The notes under the pieces: model-generated | The model's input: only the letters and a program-made list of their open reading frames with translations | What the model was told of the DNA's origin: nothing | The model's database searches: none | NCBI GenBank assembly: GCA_009693115.1 | Contig: SHXW01000013.1 | Coordinates: 1-64,000 of the forward strand | Source: Dehalococcoidia bacterium | GTDB lineage: Bacteria; Chloroflexota; Dehalococcoidia; Lucifugimonadales; Lucifugimonadaceae | DNA length: 64,000 nt | Reading direction: 5' to 3' | Position numbers and translations under genes: made by a program | Shown: positions 37,686-46,394 of the stretch, in pieces | How positions within the stretch are numbered: the stretch's first letter is position 1 | How the letters are laid out: every line of letters begins with the position of its first letter

Positions 37686-37729
37686 AAGCACAAAGCCGGG
37701 CGGAGTTATCTCCGCCCGGCTTTGTGCTT
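37686..37729. terminator. Perfect 20-bp hairpin
   Basis: A very stable stem (37686-37705 with 37710-37729) has a four-base TTAT loop. It is the longest perfect palindrome seen between genes here. There is only a minimal T-run, but its position between convergent genes fits a bidirectional terminator. Confidence 0.65.
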
Positions 37730-37800
37730 CTGTGGTTCCGATCGAGTCCGCCAGACCCTATGCCTGAATGCCGACAATCTCAGTGCGCAATAGGAACACT

Positions 37801-37828
37801 GGATTCTTCGCAATGCTCAAGATGACGC
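37801..37828 (-). repeat. Interspersed mini-repeat copy (GTCATNCTGA type)
   Basis: On the minus strand this reads GTCATCTTGAGCATTGCGAA, similar to the elements at 7351, 33554 and 39814. Confidence 0.35.
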
Positions 37829-37861
37829 GTCGTTGTTTGAAGAGGGAGTCCTTGTTCCACC

Positions 37862-38755
37862 CTAACGGGCGCGCCATTGGGGAAGGGGCGGGCCGGATGT
37901 TTTGTTTTGTCCGGGGCCTACTGCAACGCGCAGTTCGTCAGGGTCAAACTGGTCGGATGATGCCTGCGGTTTCCAGCCGATTACCTTCTCGGCGTGGGAG
38001 ATATCCCGCCAGCTTGTCGAGTTGTCAGAGATGGCATCGAAAATGTCGAACTTGACCGATTCCGGCGCGTCTATGCACGCCTCTATCATGCGTACAGCGT
38101 CCATCTGATCGAGCCAGCCGGGAAGGTGGCGGACGAGTTTCGGTCTATTGGTGTCGAGCACCGCGCCGAGGCGGATACACAGGACTGACAGGCCGTGCTT
38201 GTCTGAGAACCACCGGCATGCTGCCTCGCCCAGGACCTTTGCTGCGCCATAGGGCGAATCAGGCCTCGGCGGGTCCCGGTGCGTCAACAACTGCCACGGG
38301 CGGTTGTCCTGCGCGGGCGTCGTGCCTGCGGCGTTCGGAGCGAAAGCGAGGGCCTTGTCATACTCCCCCCGGGCTAGAGCGCCATAGGGCGAACCTTCGT
38401 ACCACTCGTAGCCGCACATGGTGCTGCCGGTGGACATGAATACGACGCGCTTCACGCCCGCCTCATGGGCGGCCTTGAGGACGTTGATGGTGCCTCCTGC
38501 GGTGACGCGTATCTGTTCGTCCCAATCATCGATGAAGCCGTGCGTGGCTGCGGACAAGTGGAGGACGGTATGGATGCTCCCGAATGCCGGCCTGATGGCC
38601 TTCAGGTCTGAAACATCGGCCTGGGTGCAAGGGATGTCCTTTATGGCGCGTCGGTTAAGGGCGGAGAGGTCGTATTTGCCGCCAAGATGTTTGATTACCA
38701 GGCCGCCGATGAGGCCGCTTGCACCTGTGATAAGCACCTTCTTCTTTGCGGGCAT
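37862..38755 (-). CDS. NAD-dependent epimerase/dehydratase family protein
   Basis: An extended SDR of 297 residues with VLITGASGLIGGL at the N-terminus and the active-site YGAAK. The C-terminal part has WRDISHAEKVIGWKPQ. GGAGA upstream supports the ATG. It is a paralogue of the next gene on the same strand, sharing DAPESVKFDIF and RDISHAE. Likely substrates are sugars or sugar acids. Confidence 0.88.
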   Translation of the reverse strand: MPAKKKVLITGASGLIGGLVIKHLGGKYDLSALNRRAIKDIPCTQADVSDLKAIRPAFGSIHTVLHLSAATHGFIDDWDEQIRVTAGGTINVLKAAHEAGVKRVVFMSTGSTMCGYEWYEGSPYGALARGEYDKALAFAPNAAGTTPAQDNRPWQLLTHRDPPRPDSPYGAAKVLGEAACRWFSDKHGLSVLCIRLGAVLDTNRPKLVRHLPGWLDQMDAVRMIEACIDAPESVKFDIFDAISDNSTSWRDISHAEKVIGWKPQASSDQFDPDELRVAVGPGQNKTSGPPLPQWRAR

Positions 38756-38886
38756 TCGTTTCTCCTTCTGTGAAAAGGCCGGACAAGACAGACTTGTCCG
38801 TAGAGTTCCTTCGACATCGAACTGATGCGGGCATTATCAGCTAGACCAGCAGTCAGCGGCCAACTTCATCTCGACCTGGAGATGCG

Positions 38887-39711
38887 TCATCTGCGGTGGT
38901 CCTCTGCCCTGTCCTGCGGGCGGTATCCAAGGACATGTTCTGCGTGCGAGATGTCCCGCACGCCCCAGCGGTTATCCGAGCCGGAGTAGAAGATGTCGAA
39001 CTTTAGCGACTCCGGCGCGTCCACGCACAATCGCACAAGCTGGGCGGCATCGCGCTGGCTTGTCCATAGGGAGAATGAGCGTTCGCCGGGCGCATCAACG
39101 TCGCCAGGGTTAATGTTCCCCGTCGGGTTCAAGGGAGTGTCCGGACGGTTGACGGCCGAGAAACGGATGACGAGCACAGAGATGCCGTGGACGTCCGAGT
39201 AATAGCGGCCCAACGATTCTCCCCAGACCTTCGAGGCGGCGTACAGGCCGGAGGGCCGAACGGGCCAAGTGTGGTCAATCTTCCTATAACCGCCGGGCTG
39301 CCCGGGGTGCCTCCCTGCGATCACGGCTGCCAGCGGTGGCTCCTGTTCGTAATTCCACGTGACCTGGCCCGTCGAAGCGAAAATCACGCGCTTCACTCCG
39401 GCGTCACGGGCCGCCTCGAACACGTTGTACGTGCCGATGAGGTTGGACTCTCTGATCCTGTCCCACAAGTCGCCCGCTCCTGCGTTGGCGCCTAGGTGGA
39501 CGACCTGGTCCCGGCCCTCGACGGCCCTGCGGACGGCGGCGAAGTCGTTGATGTTGCCGATTATGACGCTCTTGCCCTTCGAAGGGTCAGACGCGAGGTC
39601 GAAGCCCGTCAGCGCATAGCGATCCGGAGAGTCCGACATGTTTTTCCAGACGGCTGTGCCAATGAGGCCTGACGCGCCTGTTATAAGGATGTTCTGCTTG
39701 TTAGGAGTCAT
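38887..39711 (-). CDS. NAD-dependent epimerase/dehydratase family protein
   Basis: An extended SDR of about 274 residues from ATG 39711; the frame extends to 39780 without homology-like sequence. It has ILITGASGLIGTA, FASTGQVTWNYE and the active-site YAASK. It is tandem with its paralogue downstream and divergent from enolase copy C, whose start is about 280 bases away. The pattern of hexuronate dehydrogenase-like SDR beside a dehydratase fits sugar-acid oxidation, though the substrate is unproven. Confidence 0.88.
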   Translation of the reverse strand: MTPNKQNILITGASGLIGTAVWKNMSDSPDRYALTGFDLASDPSKGKSVIIGNINDFAAVRRAVEGRDQVVHLGANAGAGDLWDRIRESNLIGTYNVFEAARDAGVKRVIFASTGQVTWNYEQEPPLAAVIAGRHPGQPGGYRKIDHTWPVRPSGLYAASKVWGESLGRYYSDVHGISVLVIRFSAVNRPDTPLNPTGNINPGDVDAPGERSFSLWTSQRDAAQLVRLCVDAPESLKFDIFYSGSDNRWGVRDISHAEHVLGYRPQDRAEDHRR

Positions 39712-39813
39712 ACGTACTGAACCACTATCCCTTCTCCGCTTAAGGGAGAGAGGTGGGGTAAGGGGCCAGAGCGAAGGCAAGCTTACACGAGGCGGGTAAA
39801 ATGCCTGCTGCCA

Positions 39814-39842
39814 TCGTTCCGCTTCGAATCAGGATGACGGTG
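39814..39842 (-). repeat. Interspersed mini-repeat copy (GTCATNCTGA type)
   Basis: On the minus strand this reads GTCATCCTGATTCGAAGCGG, similar to the other three copies. It lies in the divergent region between the epimerase and enolase copy C genes. Confidence 0.35.
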
Positions 39843-39990
39843 CTCTGTCTATATCCTTAACGAACCTTTCCAAATCCCTCAGTGGTAGATGGAAAGATGT
39901 GAGGGGTGACAAGCACCGATTTCCACCGCACTTTGGGCCGCCCGGCACGATATAGACAGATCCGGATGACGGCGAAATAGAGAGGCAACC

Positions 39991-41166
39991 ATGAAAACCA
40001 CCGGGTTCCGCACCCTCGTCCTCGGCACACCCTGGCGCAACCTTACCTATTGCATCATCGAGACTGACGAAGGCATCGCGGGCATCGGAGAGGCCCGAGT
40101 CCTCGGTAAGACACATACCGTCACCGAGTACCTGAAGGACGCCCAGCGCCACTTCATAGGCCACGACCCCTTCAACATCGAGGCTCTCTACCGACGCATG
40201 ACGCTGCTCGACTTCGGGAAGCCGGGCGAGGTCGTTTATACGGGCCTGGCGCTCGTTGAGCTTGCGTTCTGGGACATCATCGGCAAGGCCACGAAGCAGC
40301 CCGTGTACCGTCTCCTCGGCGGGCAGGTGAAGGACCGCATCCCCGCCTACGCCAACGGTTGGTACACGGTCGAGAGGTCGCCAGAGCAGTTCGCAGTCGC
40401 GGCACGGCGTGTCATCGAGCGCGGGTACCGCGGCATGAAGTTCGATCCCTTTGGCAACGGGGATATGGAGCTTGAACGCGATCAGTTCTACAAGTCGCTG
40501 GACCTGATCGAGGCCGTATCGTCAGTCGCAGGGACACGGGCGCAGATGATGATCGAGATGCATGGCCGGTTCGCTCCGCATCAGGCGCGCGAGATCGCCC
40601 GGCACATCGAGAAGTACAACGTGGCGTGGGTCGAAGAGCCGTGCCGCCCGGGGGACATACCGGCGATGGGACGCATGCGGGCGCACACATCCCTGCCGAT
40701 AGCGACGGGCGAGCGCTTATACGGCGCAATGGAGTTCCGGGAGCTCTGGGCGACCGGGTATACGGACATCGTGCAGCCGGACATCACGCAATGCGGAGGC
40801 ATCCTGGAGACGAAGAAGATCGCCTCGACTGCCGAGACGCATTCGATCATGGTTGCGCCGCACAACGTCGGCGGAATCGTCTCGACAATGGCGGCCTTGC
40901 ACCTGTCATTGACGCTGCGGAACGCAAAGGTTCTGGAGCATTTCAATGACTTCGCCGACCCTCATGTGAAGAAGGCGGGCACGGGCTACCCGGAGGTTGT
41001 GGACGGCTGGTTCCCCGTGCCGACAAAGCCGGGCTGGGGTATCGAGCTCGACGAGGAGTTCATCAGGGCGAACCCTCCGAACCGGACGCCTTCCGGCGCC
41101 ATAGCCGACCCGGGCTTGAATATGTTCTCCAATCCCGACTGGGCCAAGCGTGGTCAGGAGAGGTAA
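39991..41166 (+). CDS. Mandelate racemase/muconate lactonizing enzyme family protein, copy C (galactonate dehydratase-like)
   Basis: The third enolase-superfamily enzyme, 391 residues. The capping domain has IETDEGIAGIGEA. Barrel motifs are GYRGMKFDPFG (Lys region), MIEMHGRF (metal ligand), AWVEEPCRP (metal Glu), IATGERLYG (third ligand) and VAPHNVGG (catalytic His). This pattern resembles D-galactonate or related sugar-acid dehydratases. AGAGG precedes the ATG. Specificity is inferred only. Confidence 0.92.
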   Translation: MKTTGFRTLVLGTPWRNLTYCIIETDEGIAGIGEARVLGKTHTVTEYLKDAQRHFIGHDPFNIEALYRRMTLLDFGKPGEVVYTGLALVELAFWDIIGKATKQPVYRLLGGQVKDRIPAYANGWYTVERSPEQFAVAARRVIERGYRGMKFDPFGNGDMELERDQFYKSLDLIEAVSSVAGTRAQMMIEMHGRFAPHQAREIARHIEKYNVAWVEEPCRPGDIPAMGRMRAHTSLPIATGERLYGAMEFRELWATGYTDIVQPDITQCGGILETKKIASTAETHSIMVAPHNVGGIVSTMAALHLSLTLRNAKVLEHFNDFADPHVKKAGTGYPEVVDGWFPVPTKPGWGIELDEEFIRANPPNRTPSGAIADPGLNMFSNPDWAKRGQER

Positions 41167-41460
41167 CAACCGTCGCACCGCTCCGTTCAACAGGCTCACG
41201 GAGCACAGGCAAGGTTTATTTTGCGGTGCGGGAGATCAGGGGCAGCGCCGTCTCTGACAACAAAATCCACAGACGGCCGGAATAGCGTATCCTAGATGGC
41301 GCAGGTTGTTCGATGGCCTTCCAAAGCTATGACGCCCCCCGCCAACTGCAGCGGCAGGTTTCTGTAGTCGTGGCTCGCCTCCAATTCTGCGCCCCGCCAT
41401 TTCTGTGGCGCGGCACAATTCTCCGGTCGGCAAAAGCCCCCGAATAGAAGGACAACGACG

Positions 41461-42747
41461 ATAACTACCAGTTCATTTTCCAGCCTCGAACTCATCGAGG
41501 CTCTTCAGCGCGCCGTCAAGGCCGAGAACTACGAAGAGCCCACTCAGATCCAGCAACAGGCCATCCCCCCCCTGCTGCAGGGACGAGACCTCCTGGCTTG
41601 CGCACAGACCGGCTCCGGCAAAACCGCAGCCTTCGCGCTGCCCATCCTCCAGCGCCTTGCCACTTCAAACAAGCGCCCTGTCAGGTTCACGCCCCAGGCC
41701 CTTGTGCTGGCGCCCACTCGTGAGTTGGCCACACAGATCGCAGACAGCTTCAAGACCTACGGCCGCTACCTACCGATGGTGAGCACGGCAATCTACGGCG
41801 GTGTGGGACAGGATCGGCAGGTCAGCCAGCTGACGCGAGGTGTTGACGTGCTGGTCGCCACGCCAGGTCGCCTGGTTGACCTGATGGAACAGCGATATGT
41901 GTATCTGGACCAGGTCGAGGTGTTCGTCCTCGATGAGGCCGACCGCATGCTCGACCTCGGGTTCATCGTGGATGTCCGCAGGATCATCCGCACGCTGCCC
42001 ACAACGCGCCAGACGATGCTCTTCTCGGCGACCATGCCCCCCGCTGTTGCCTCCCTCGCGCACAGCCTCCTCAACGATCCGGTCACTGTCATGGTGACGA
42101 CGGCCACAGAGTCCGCCCCAAAGATCGAAGAAAGCGTGATGTTCGTTGACCGCAATCACAAGGCCGCCGCGTTGAGCGATGTGTTGAAGCGACCTGAAGT
42201 GACACGCGCCTTGATCTTTACCCGCACGAAGCACGGCGCAGACCGGTTGGTCCGTCAACTTGGCGAATTCCGCATCACCGCTGACGCCATGCATGGCAAC
42301 AAGTCCCAGAATGTCAGAGAGCGGACACTTCAGGACTTCAAGAGCGGCCGGGTACGGTTCCTGGTTGCCACTGATATCGCCGCCCGCGGGATCGACGTCG
42401 AGGCCATCACTCACATCGTCAATTACGACCTGCCTGATGAGCCCGAATCGTACGTCCACCGCATCGGCCGCACCGCACGCGCCGGTGCAACCGGAGCCGC
42501 CATCTCCCTGTGTTCAATGGAGGAGGAGACGAACCTCCGGAACATCGAGAGGTCTCTTCGCCGCCGTATCCCGGTGGTGGAGTCCGATGGACGCCCGTCG
42601 GCAGCCCCCGTGCTTCCGATGCCCCCGGCTGCGGTCCTGGCCGGAGCCAACCGCCCCAAGATGGTCTTTACGACAAACCGGCGGCTGGCTGCACGCCAGT
42701 TCGAAAGAAAGCCGTCGTTCGGCGCAGGCGTCCGGCGGACAGGATAG
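41461..42747 (+). CDS. DEAD-box RNA helicase (RhlE-like) lacking a canonical start codon
   Basis: An ATP-dependent RNA helicase. Homology begins upstream of the first GTG (41704). The Q motif (EPTQIQQQAI) and Walker A (AQTGSGKTAAF) are encoded from about 41530. The frame is open from 41368 but contains no ATG, GTG or TTG before 41704. The most likely start is ATA at 41461, nine bases after AGAAGG (41446-41451). Other motifs are PTRELATQI, VLDEADRMLDLGF, LFSATMP and HRIGRTARAG. About 428 residues. A point change of ATG to ATA, or a genuine rare start, would explain it. Confidence 0.9.
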   Translation: MTTSSFSSLELIEALQRAVKAENYEEPTQIQQQAIPPLLQGRDLLACAQTGSGKTAAFALPILQRLATSNKRPVRFTPQALVLAPTRELATQIADSFKTYGRYLPMVSTAIYGGVGQDRQVSQLTRGVDVLVATPGRLVDLMEQRYVYLDQVEVFVLDEADRMLDLGFIVDVRRIIRTLPTTRQTMLFSATMPPAVASLAHSLLNDPVTVMVTTATESAPKIEESVMFVDRNHKAAALSDVLKRPEVTRALIFTRTKHGADRLVRQLGEFRITADAMHGNKSQNVRERTLQDFKSGRVRFLVATDIAARGIDVEAITHIVNYDLPDEPESYVHRIGRTARAGATGAAISLCSMEEETNLRNIERSLRRRIPVVESDGRPSAAPVLPMPPAAVLAGANRPKMVFTTNRRLAARQFERKPSFGAGVRRTG

Positions 42748-42911
42748 GGAAGCCTCTCTCTCTACTGGAAAGGTCAATGAGGGAGGGTTTCCGTCACTCT
42801 AGAGCCCATTCTTGCGCTCTGACGCCGCACTGCTAAATGGGCTGGTGGGCCTCCGCCCATCAATAGGATTATCCCGAAAATGCCGTTCGGCATCTTTACA
42901 TCAACGAAAGA

Positions 42912-42964
42912 GGCCCCGGCCCTGAGCGCCCATGACAAGTCGAAGGCGCTCAGGGACCGGGGCC
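42912..42964. terminator. Strong hairpin between helicase and RNase P RNA genes
   Basis: Arms 42912-42930 and 42945-42964 pair over 19 positions with one bulged base. It lies directly beyond the 3' end of the leftward RNase P RNA and downstream of the rightward helicase, so it can end both transcripts. On the minus strand TCTTTC follows the stem. Confidence 0.75.
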
Positions 42965-42969
42965 ATGTT

Positions 42970-43506
42970 TTGTTCAAGCAAGGTGGACTGTAAGCCGAGT
43001 TCTGTGGCGCCACCGCTACGGGTTTACAGCCCTAAGGCCTTCATCCCCGCCGTGCGGCGTCTGGCAGCCATCCGTCTAGTCACCGGTTCGCACCGGAGAT
43101 CAAGCAGCCAACCCGGAGGCTCGCCGGGCCAGCGATACGCCTCCCTATTTGGCCTTGCACCGGGTGGGGTTTGCCCTGCCCCGTCTGTTACCAGCCGGGC
43201 GGTGCGCTCTTGCCGCACCATTTCACCCTTACCCCGGCTCCGCTCCACATCGCCGGACACTGCTGGGTAATGCCTTCACCCTTGGCCCTCTCTGGTGGAG
43301 AGGGGAGTGTCTGATGATCCGGAGCAGGAGCCGGGGCGGTATGTTTCTGTTGCACTTTCCGTCGGGTCACCCCGCCCTGCCGTTAGCAGGCACCCTGGCT
43401 CGATGGTGCTCGGACTTTCCTCCCCCATTTCGGCCCTTGTTCCGTCATCCCGGCAAGCCGGGGCTCAGGGGGCCGTACTGGCGGCGGCTGCCCGTCCACC
43501 TTGCTC
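42970..43506 (-). ncRNA. rnpB: RNase P RNA
   Basis: The catalytic RNA of RNase P, which matures tRNA 5' ends. On the minus strand the 5' region has GAGGAAAGTCCGAGC followed by the conserved ACAGAAA region, and the 3' end has ACAGAACTCGGCTTAC, all hallmarks of bacterial RNase P RNA (P4 helix strands and J regions). The P1 helix is identifiable: 11 bases at 43494-43504 pair perfectly with 42978-42988. At about 530 bases it is longer than the usual 350-450. A palindrome at 43286-43304 lies within an expanded region. A weak -10 (TATGCT) lies just upstream. Confidence 0.92.
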
Positions 43507-43701
43507 GTCCTCAGCATAGACCCATGGTCAAGCGCTGGGGGGATTGGAACCGAGCACCGGCCGCTGTGCCTTTCTGAGCACAGCTAGAACCCCTTGACGA
43601 ATTTTCACATTGCCTGCCAACCCTCCCCTTGCCAGGGATAGTAGGCATACGACCTCTCACCCCAATATCTCCCACAAGGAAGAGGGAACGTTCAGGCGGG
43701 T

Positions 43702-45204
43702 TCAGGCGGCAGGAGCGTGCTCGGCCTGCTGCTGCTTCATTACGACTTCGAGCCGGTCCGTGTAGAGGACAACGCGCTCGATGAGGGATGCCATGTCGGG
43801 CGCAACAACCAGGGCCGTGACACCCGCAGCAAGGGGTGCAGCCTGATCGCGCGGGCGACTGCCCTCCCGCGCGGCGCGCAGCGTCGCGAGCGCTGCGGCG
43901 ACGTTCGGATATCTGGCACGCCCGGCAGTGAGGAGCCGCAACGTCTGGACGAAGTCCCGCCCGGCGGCTTCGAGATTGCGATGTGGAACAGCGCTCCCAA
44001 CGGGCGCAGGCGAGGCTGCACCACTCGACAGGACAGATGCGCCACAGGGTTTACCAGACGCCCCATCCATCTCTGGAACGGTTGTTATTGCATTGGGGAT
44101 GAGATCCACAAGGACCGGCAGGCCGATGCGTGCGCGGACCTGCTTCTCCAGGTCTTCTGCGTGCCACGATGGGTGTGCGGGGCTGTTCATGCCCTTCGAG
44201 AGCCTTGGTGCGCGGGCACGGCATTCGTAGTACCGATAGATGGCGGACTGTTTCGCTCCGTCCTTGTTTGACCAAACCCTGCGTCGAGTCAGGCCAAAGG
44301 CGCCAGCCCCGCAGACACCGCACTTGACGAGGCCTCCGAGGGTGAACGGCTCTGCCGAGCGACCGCGCCGGTGTGGCTTCCTGCTCTGGATGAGGGTCTG
44401 GGCTTGAGTGAAAACGGTGCGGTCTACGATGGGCTGATGTGCGCCTCCGATGAAGTTACCGTAGCGGGCATACACGCCAGCATAGGCGCGGTTGCGCAGG
44501 ATGCTGGCTATCGCAACGGGCGTCCATGGCAGGCCCTTGCGTGTTCTGCTGCCATCACCATTGAGATGGTTGGCTATCCGGCGGAGGCCGATGCCCTGCC
44601 CTTGCTTAGTGGTGGCCGGCGGCTGAGACGGAAACGCTGAGATGACGCCCTGAGAGGACACACCGGTATACAAGGCGAAGATACTGCGGACGGTGTCCGA
44701 CTCCTCTGGTACAGGCTTTAGCTGCCCATCCAAACCGACAGAGTAGCCGTACGGGGTGCGGCCCAAGACCTCTCCACGGGCAGCCTTGGCGAGGATAGAT
44801 TTACGAACGCGCTTGTTCCGGTCCTGGAGCGGGCCTCGCAGGCCGAGCCGCTCGAGCCCGTTGAGCACGATATCGGGATACTGAGAGTCCAGGCAGCGAA
44901 TCTCAGAGCCTGTCTCCTTGATTTCCAGGACGCGGGCCGCCAGAGTTTCCAGATCATGTGCAAGGTGCCTGGAGTCTGGCACCAGAATGAGCGCGGGACG
45001 CGCCTTGACGATTCCAATGAGCTCGCGATAGGCGTCTGCTTGTTGCTGGCCTTCGCCCGGTGTGAACAAGCCGGCAAGCTGGTGCCCGTTCTTTTCGCAG
45101 TAACGCCTTATGGCGTCTGCGTCGGGGTTGGTTTGACTCACCTGTGAGGACGCCGCGCCCGCTACGAGCTGCGGCAATGTGAGGAAGAGACCTGCTGCGC
45201 GCAT
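43702..45204 (-). CDS. Serine recombinase family protein with eroded catalytic domain
   Basis: A 500-residue homologue of large serine recombinases. The recombinase domain (about 150-260, with GEVLGRTPYGYSVG and RRIANHLNGDG) and the zinc beta-ribbon (LGGLVKCGVCGAG, YYECRARA) are well preserved. In the N-terminal resolvase domain the YxRxS motif is degraded: Ser and a downstream Gln can be aligned (SQVSQ), but Tyr and Arg are replaced by Gly and Ala. DRLSR reads DSRHLAH. Strand exchange is therefore doubtful. It sits between the zinc-ribbon gene and rnpB. Confidence 0.82.
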   Translation of the reverse strand: MRAAGLFLTLPQLVAGAASSQVSQTNPDADAIRRYCEKNGHQLAGLFTPGEGQQQADAYRELIGIVKARPALILVPDSRHLAHDLETLAARVLEIKETGSEIRCLDSQYPDIVLNGLERLGLRGPLQDRNKRVRKSILAKAARGEVLGRTPYGYSVGLDGQLKPVPEESDTVRSIFALYTGVSSQGVISAFPSQPPATTKQGQGIGLRRIANHLNGDGSRTRKGLPWTPVAIASILRNRAYAGVYARYGNFIGGAHQPIVDRTVFTQAQTLIQSRKPHRRGRSAEPFTLGGLVKCGVCGAGAFGLTRRRVWSNKDGAKQSAIYRYYECRARAPRLSKGMNSPAHPSWHAEDLEKQVRARIGLPVLVDLIPNAITTVPEMDGASGKPCGASVLSSGAASPAPVGSAVPHRNLEAAGRDFVQTLRLLTAGRARYPNVAAALATLRAAREGSRPRDQAAPLAAGVTALVVAPDMASLIERVVLYTDRLEVVMKQQQAEHAPAA

Positions 45205-45425
45205 GTGGCTACCCTTTCTTGAACTCAGGGCGAGCCTAGCGGTCCCCCGTCCTGACAGAAAAGCGTGTCACGTGCAGGTTTTGATGATTTTTGACGTGCT
45301 GATTAGGTCATGGGGTGCGCGGACTGGAATAGTCGACGCGCAGCATGGGCGACGATCCTTCGCGCACCCTTCAGCATTCAGCCTGGCTGAGTACCATCCC
45401 TGCCACAGAGAATTGGCGTGGTCGC

Positions 45426-46127
45426 CTATTCGGCGAGGAGGATACGACCGCAGCTGGAACAAGAGATGAGACCATCTGAAACGCGCATCTTGGAAACCTC
45501 GCGTAGAGGTAGCCGCACGCGGCAGCCCTGACAAACGCCGCGTTCTACTTTTACAACGGCCATGCCAGATTTGCGCCGCATGAGCGACTCATAGAACTTC
45601 AGGTCGTCCTCGGGGATGCCTGATGCTTCCTTACTGCGTTTCTTACTGATCCCGTCGCATTCTTTCGAAAGACGGTTCTTGTCCGAAGACAACTGCTGCT
45701 CGGTTATCTTCCACGCATCTTCCTGGTCAGCGAGCTGTTTTCCGAGGTCATCGTGACGGCGCCTGGCTTCCTCGGCAGAGGCCAGAGTAGGGCCAAGGCC
45801 CTGTTCGAGAGTGGCGTACTGCCTGCGGGCTGCGGCGTGCTCCGTCTCTACGGCCTGAAGTTCACGGACGTTGGTGATCGCGCCGCTGTAAAGGCGTTCC
45901 TCGAGCTGACTCAGGCGATCTTTGACCTGGGCAAGTTCTTGTTCCATCTTGGCGTGTTCAACGCGGGCTTCAAGCTCCCTAACGCGTGACTTTTCCGCCT
46001 TTTCCTTTAGCTCCGGGAGGCCGCCACGTGCCTCCAACTTTTCGGACGTATCACGAAACTCTCGCCTGCGTACGGCGTATGCCTGGTCTGTTGACTGCAA
46101 TGACAGGAGGAGGGCGGCTAAACTCAA
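45426..46127 (-). CDS. Coiled-coil C4-type zinc-ribbon protein (DUF164/CdsZ-like)
   Basis: A 233-residue protein. Residues about 20-160 form a long heptad-rich coiled coil. The C-terminus has two Cys pairs, CQGC and CSSC, forming a zinc ribbon. This family is often found near rnpB in bacteria; here the recombinase homologue separates the two. The start appears to be TTG. The molecular function is not firmly known; a nucleic acid or chaperone-like role has been proposed. Confidence 0.88.
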   Translation of the reverse strand: MSLAALLLSLQSTDQAYAVRRREFRDTSEKLEARGGLPELKEKAEKSRVRELEARVEHAKMEQELAQVKDRLSQLEERLYSGAITNVRELQAVETEHAAARRQYATLEQGLGPTLASAEEARRRHDDLGKQLADQEDAWKITEQQLSSDKNRLSKECDGISKKRSKEASGIPEDDLKFYESLMRRKSGMAVVKVERGVCQGCRVRLPLREVSKMRVSDGLISCSSCGRILLAE

Positions 46128-46394
46128 GATCGCCTGCCTATGAAGTACTGGTGCGCCGCTATGTGCCGGGCTGCTTTGTGCCGGCCCGTAGTGAGGCGCG
46201 AGATGAGTATTCGCTTGTTCCTGGATCCGACGGTGCGTCCGCGCCCCGGAGGATGTGAAATTAAGTTTAGGACTCTCCTCAGTCTAGGAACGTGCAAACA
46301 GGGTGTCAACAAAACTGCCTTTCTTTAGGATGCGCCCTGTCCTGCGCGGGGACGCCCAGCGCCCAAGCGCGGTGTAAAGTCAGAAGGAAGAGTA

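Larger units (their letters stand above)
37540..37861. other. Intergenic region with two hairpins and a mini-repeat
   Basis: This lies between the convergent TPP enzyme and epimerase genes. It holds the hairpins at 37610-37645 and 37686-37729 and a mini-repeat copy at 37801-37828. No gene is apparent. Confidence 0.6.

Noticed and set aside
43523-43600. tRNA- or tmRNA-3'-end-like sequence near the recombinase (a GGTTCCAATCC loop, a GCTGTGC/GCACAGC hairpin, CCA)
   Set aside because: There is no D arm, the T stem does not pair, and the anticodon loop has eight bases. It is not an intact tRNA; an att-site remnant is possible but unsupported.
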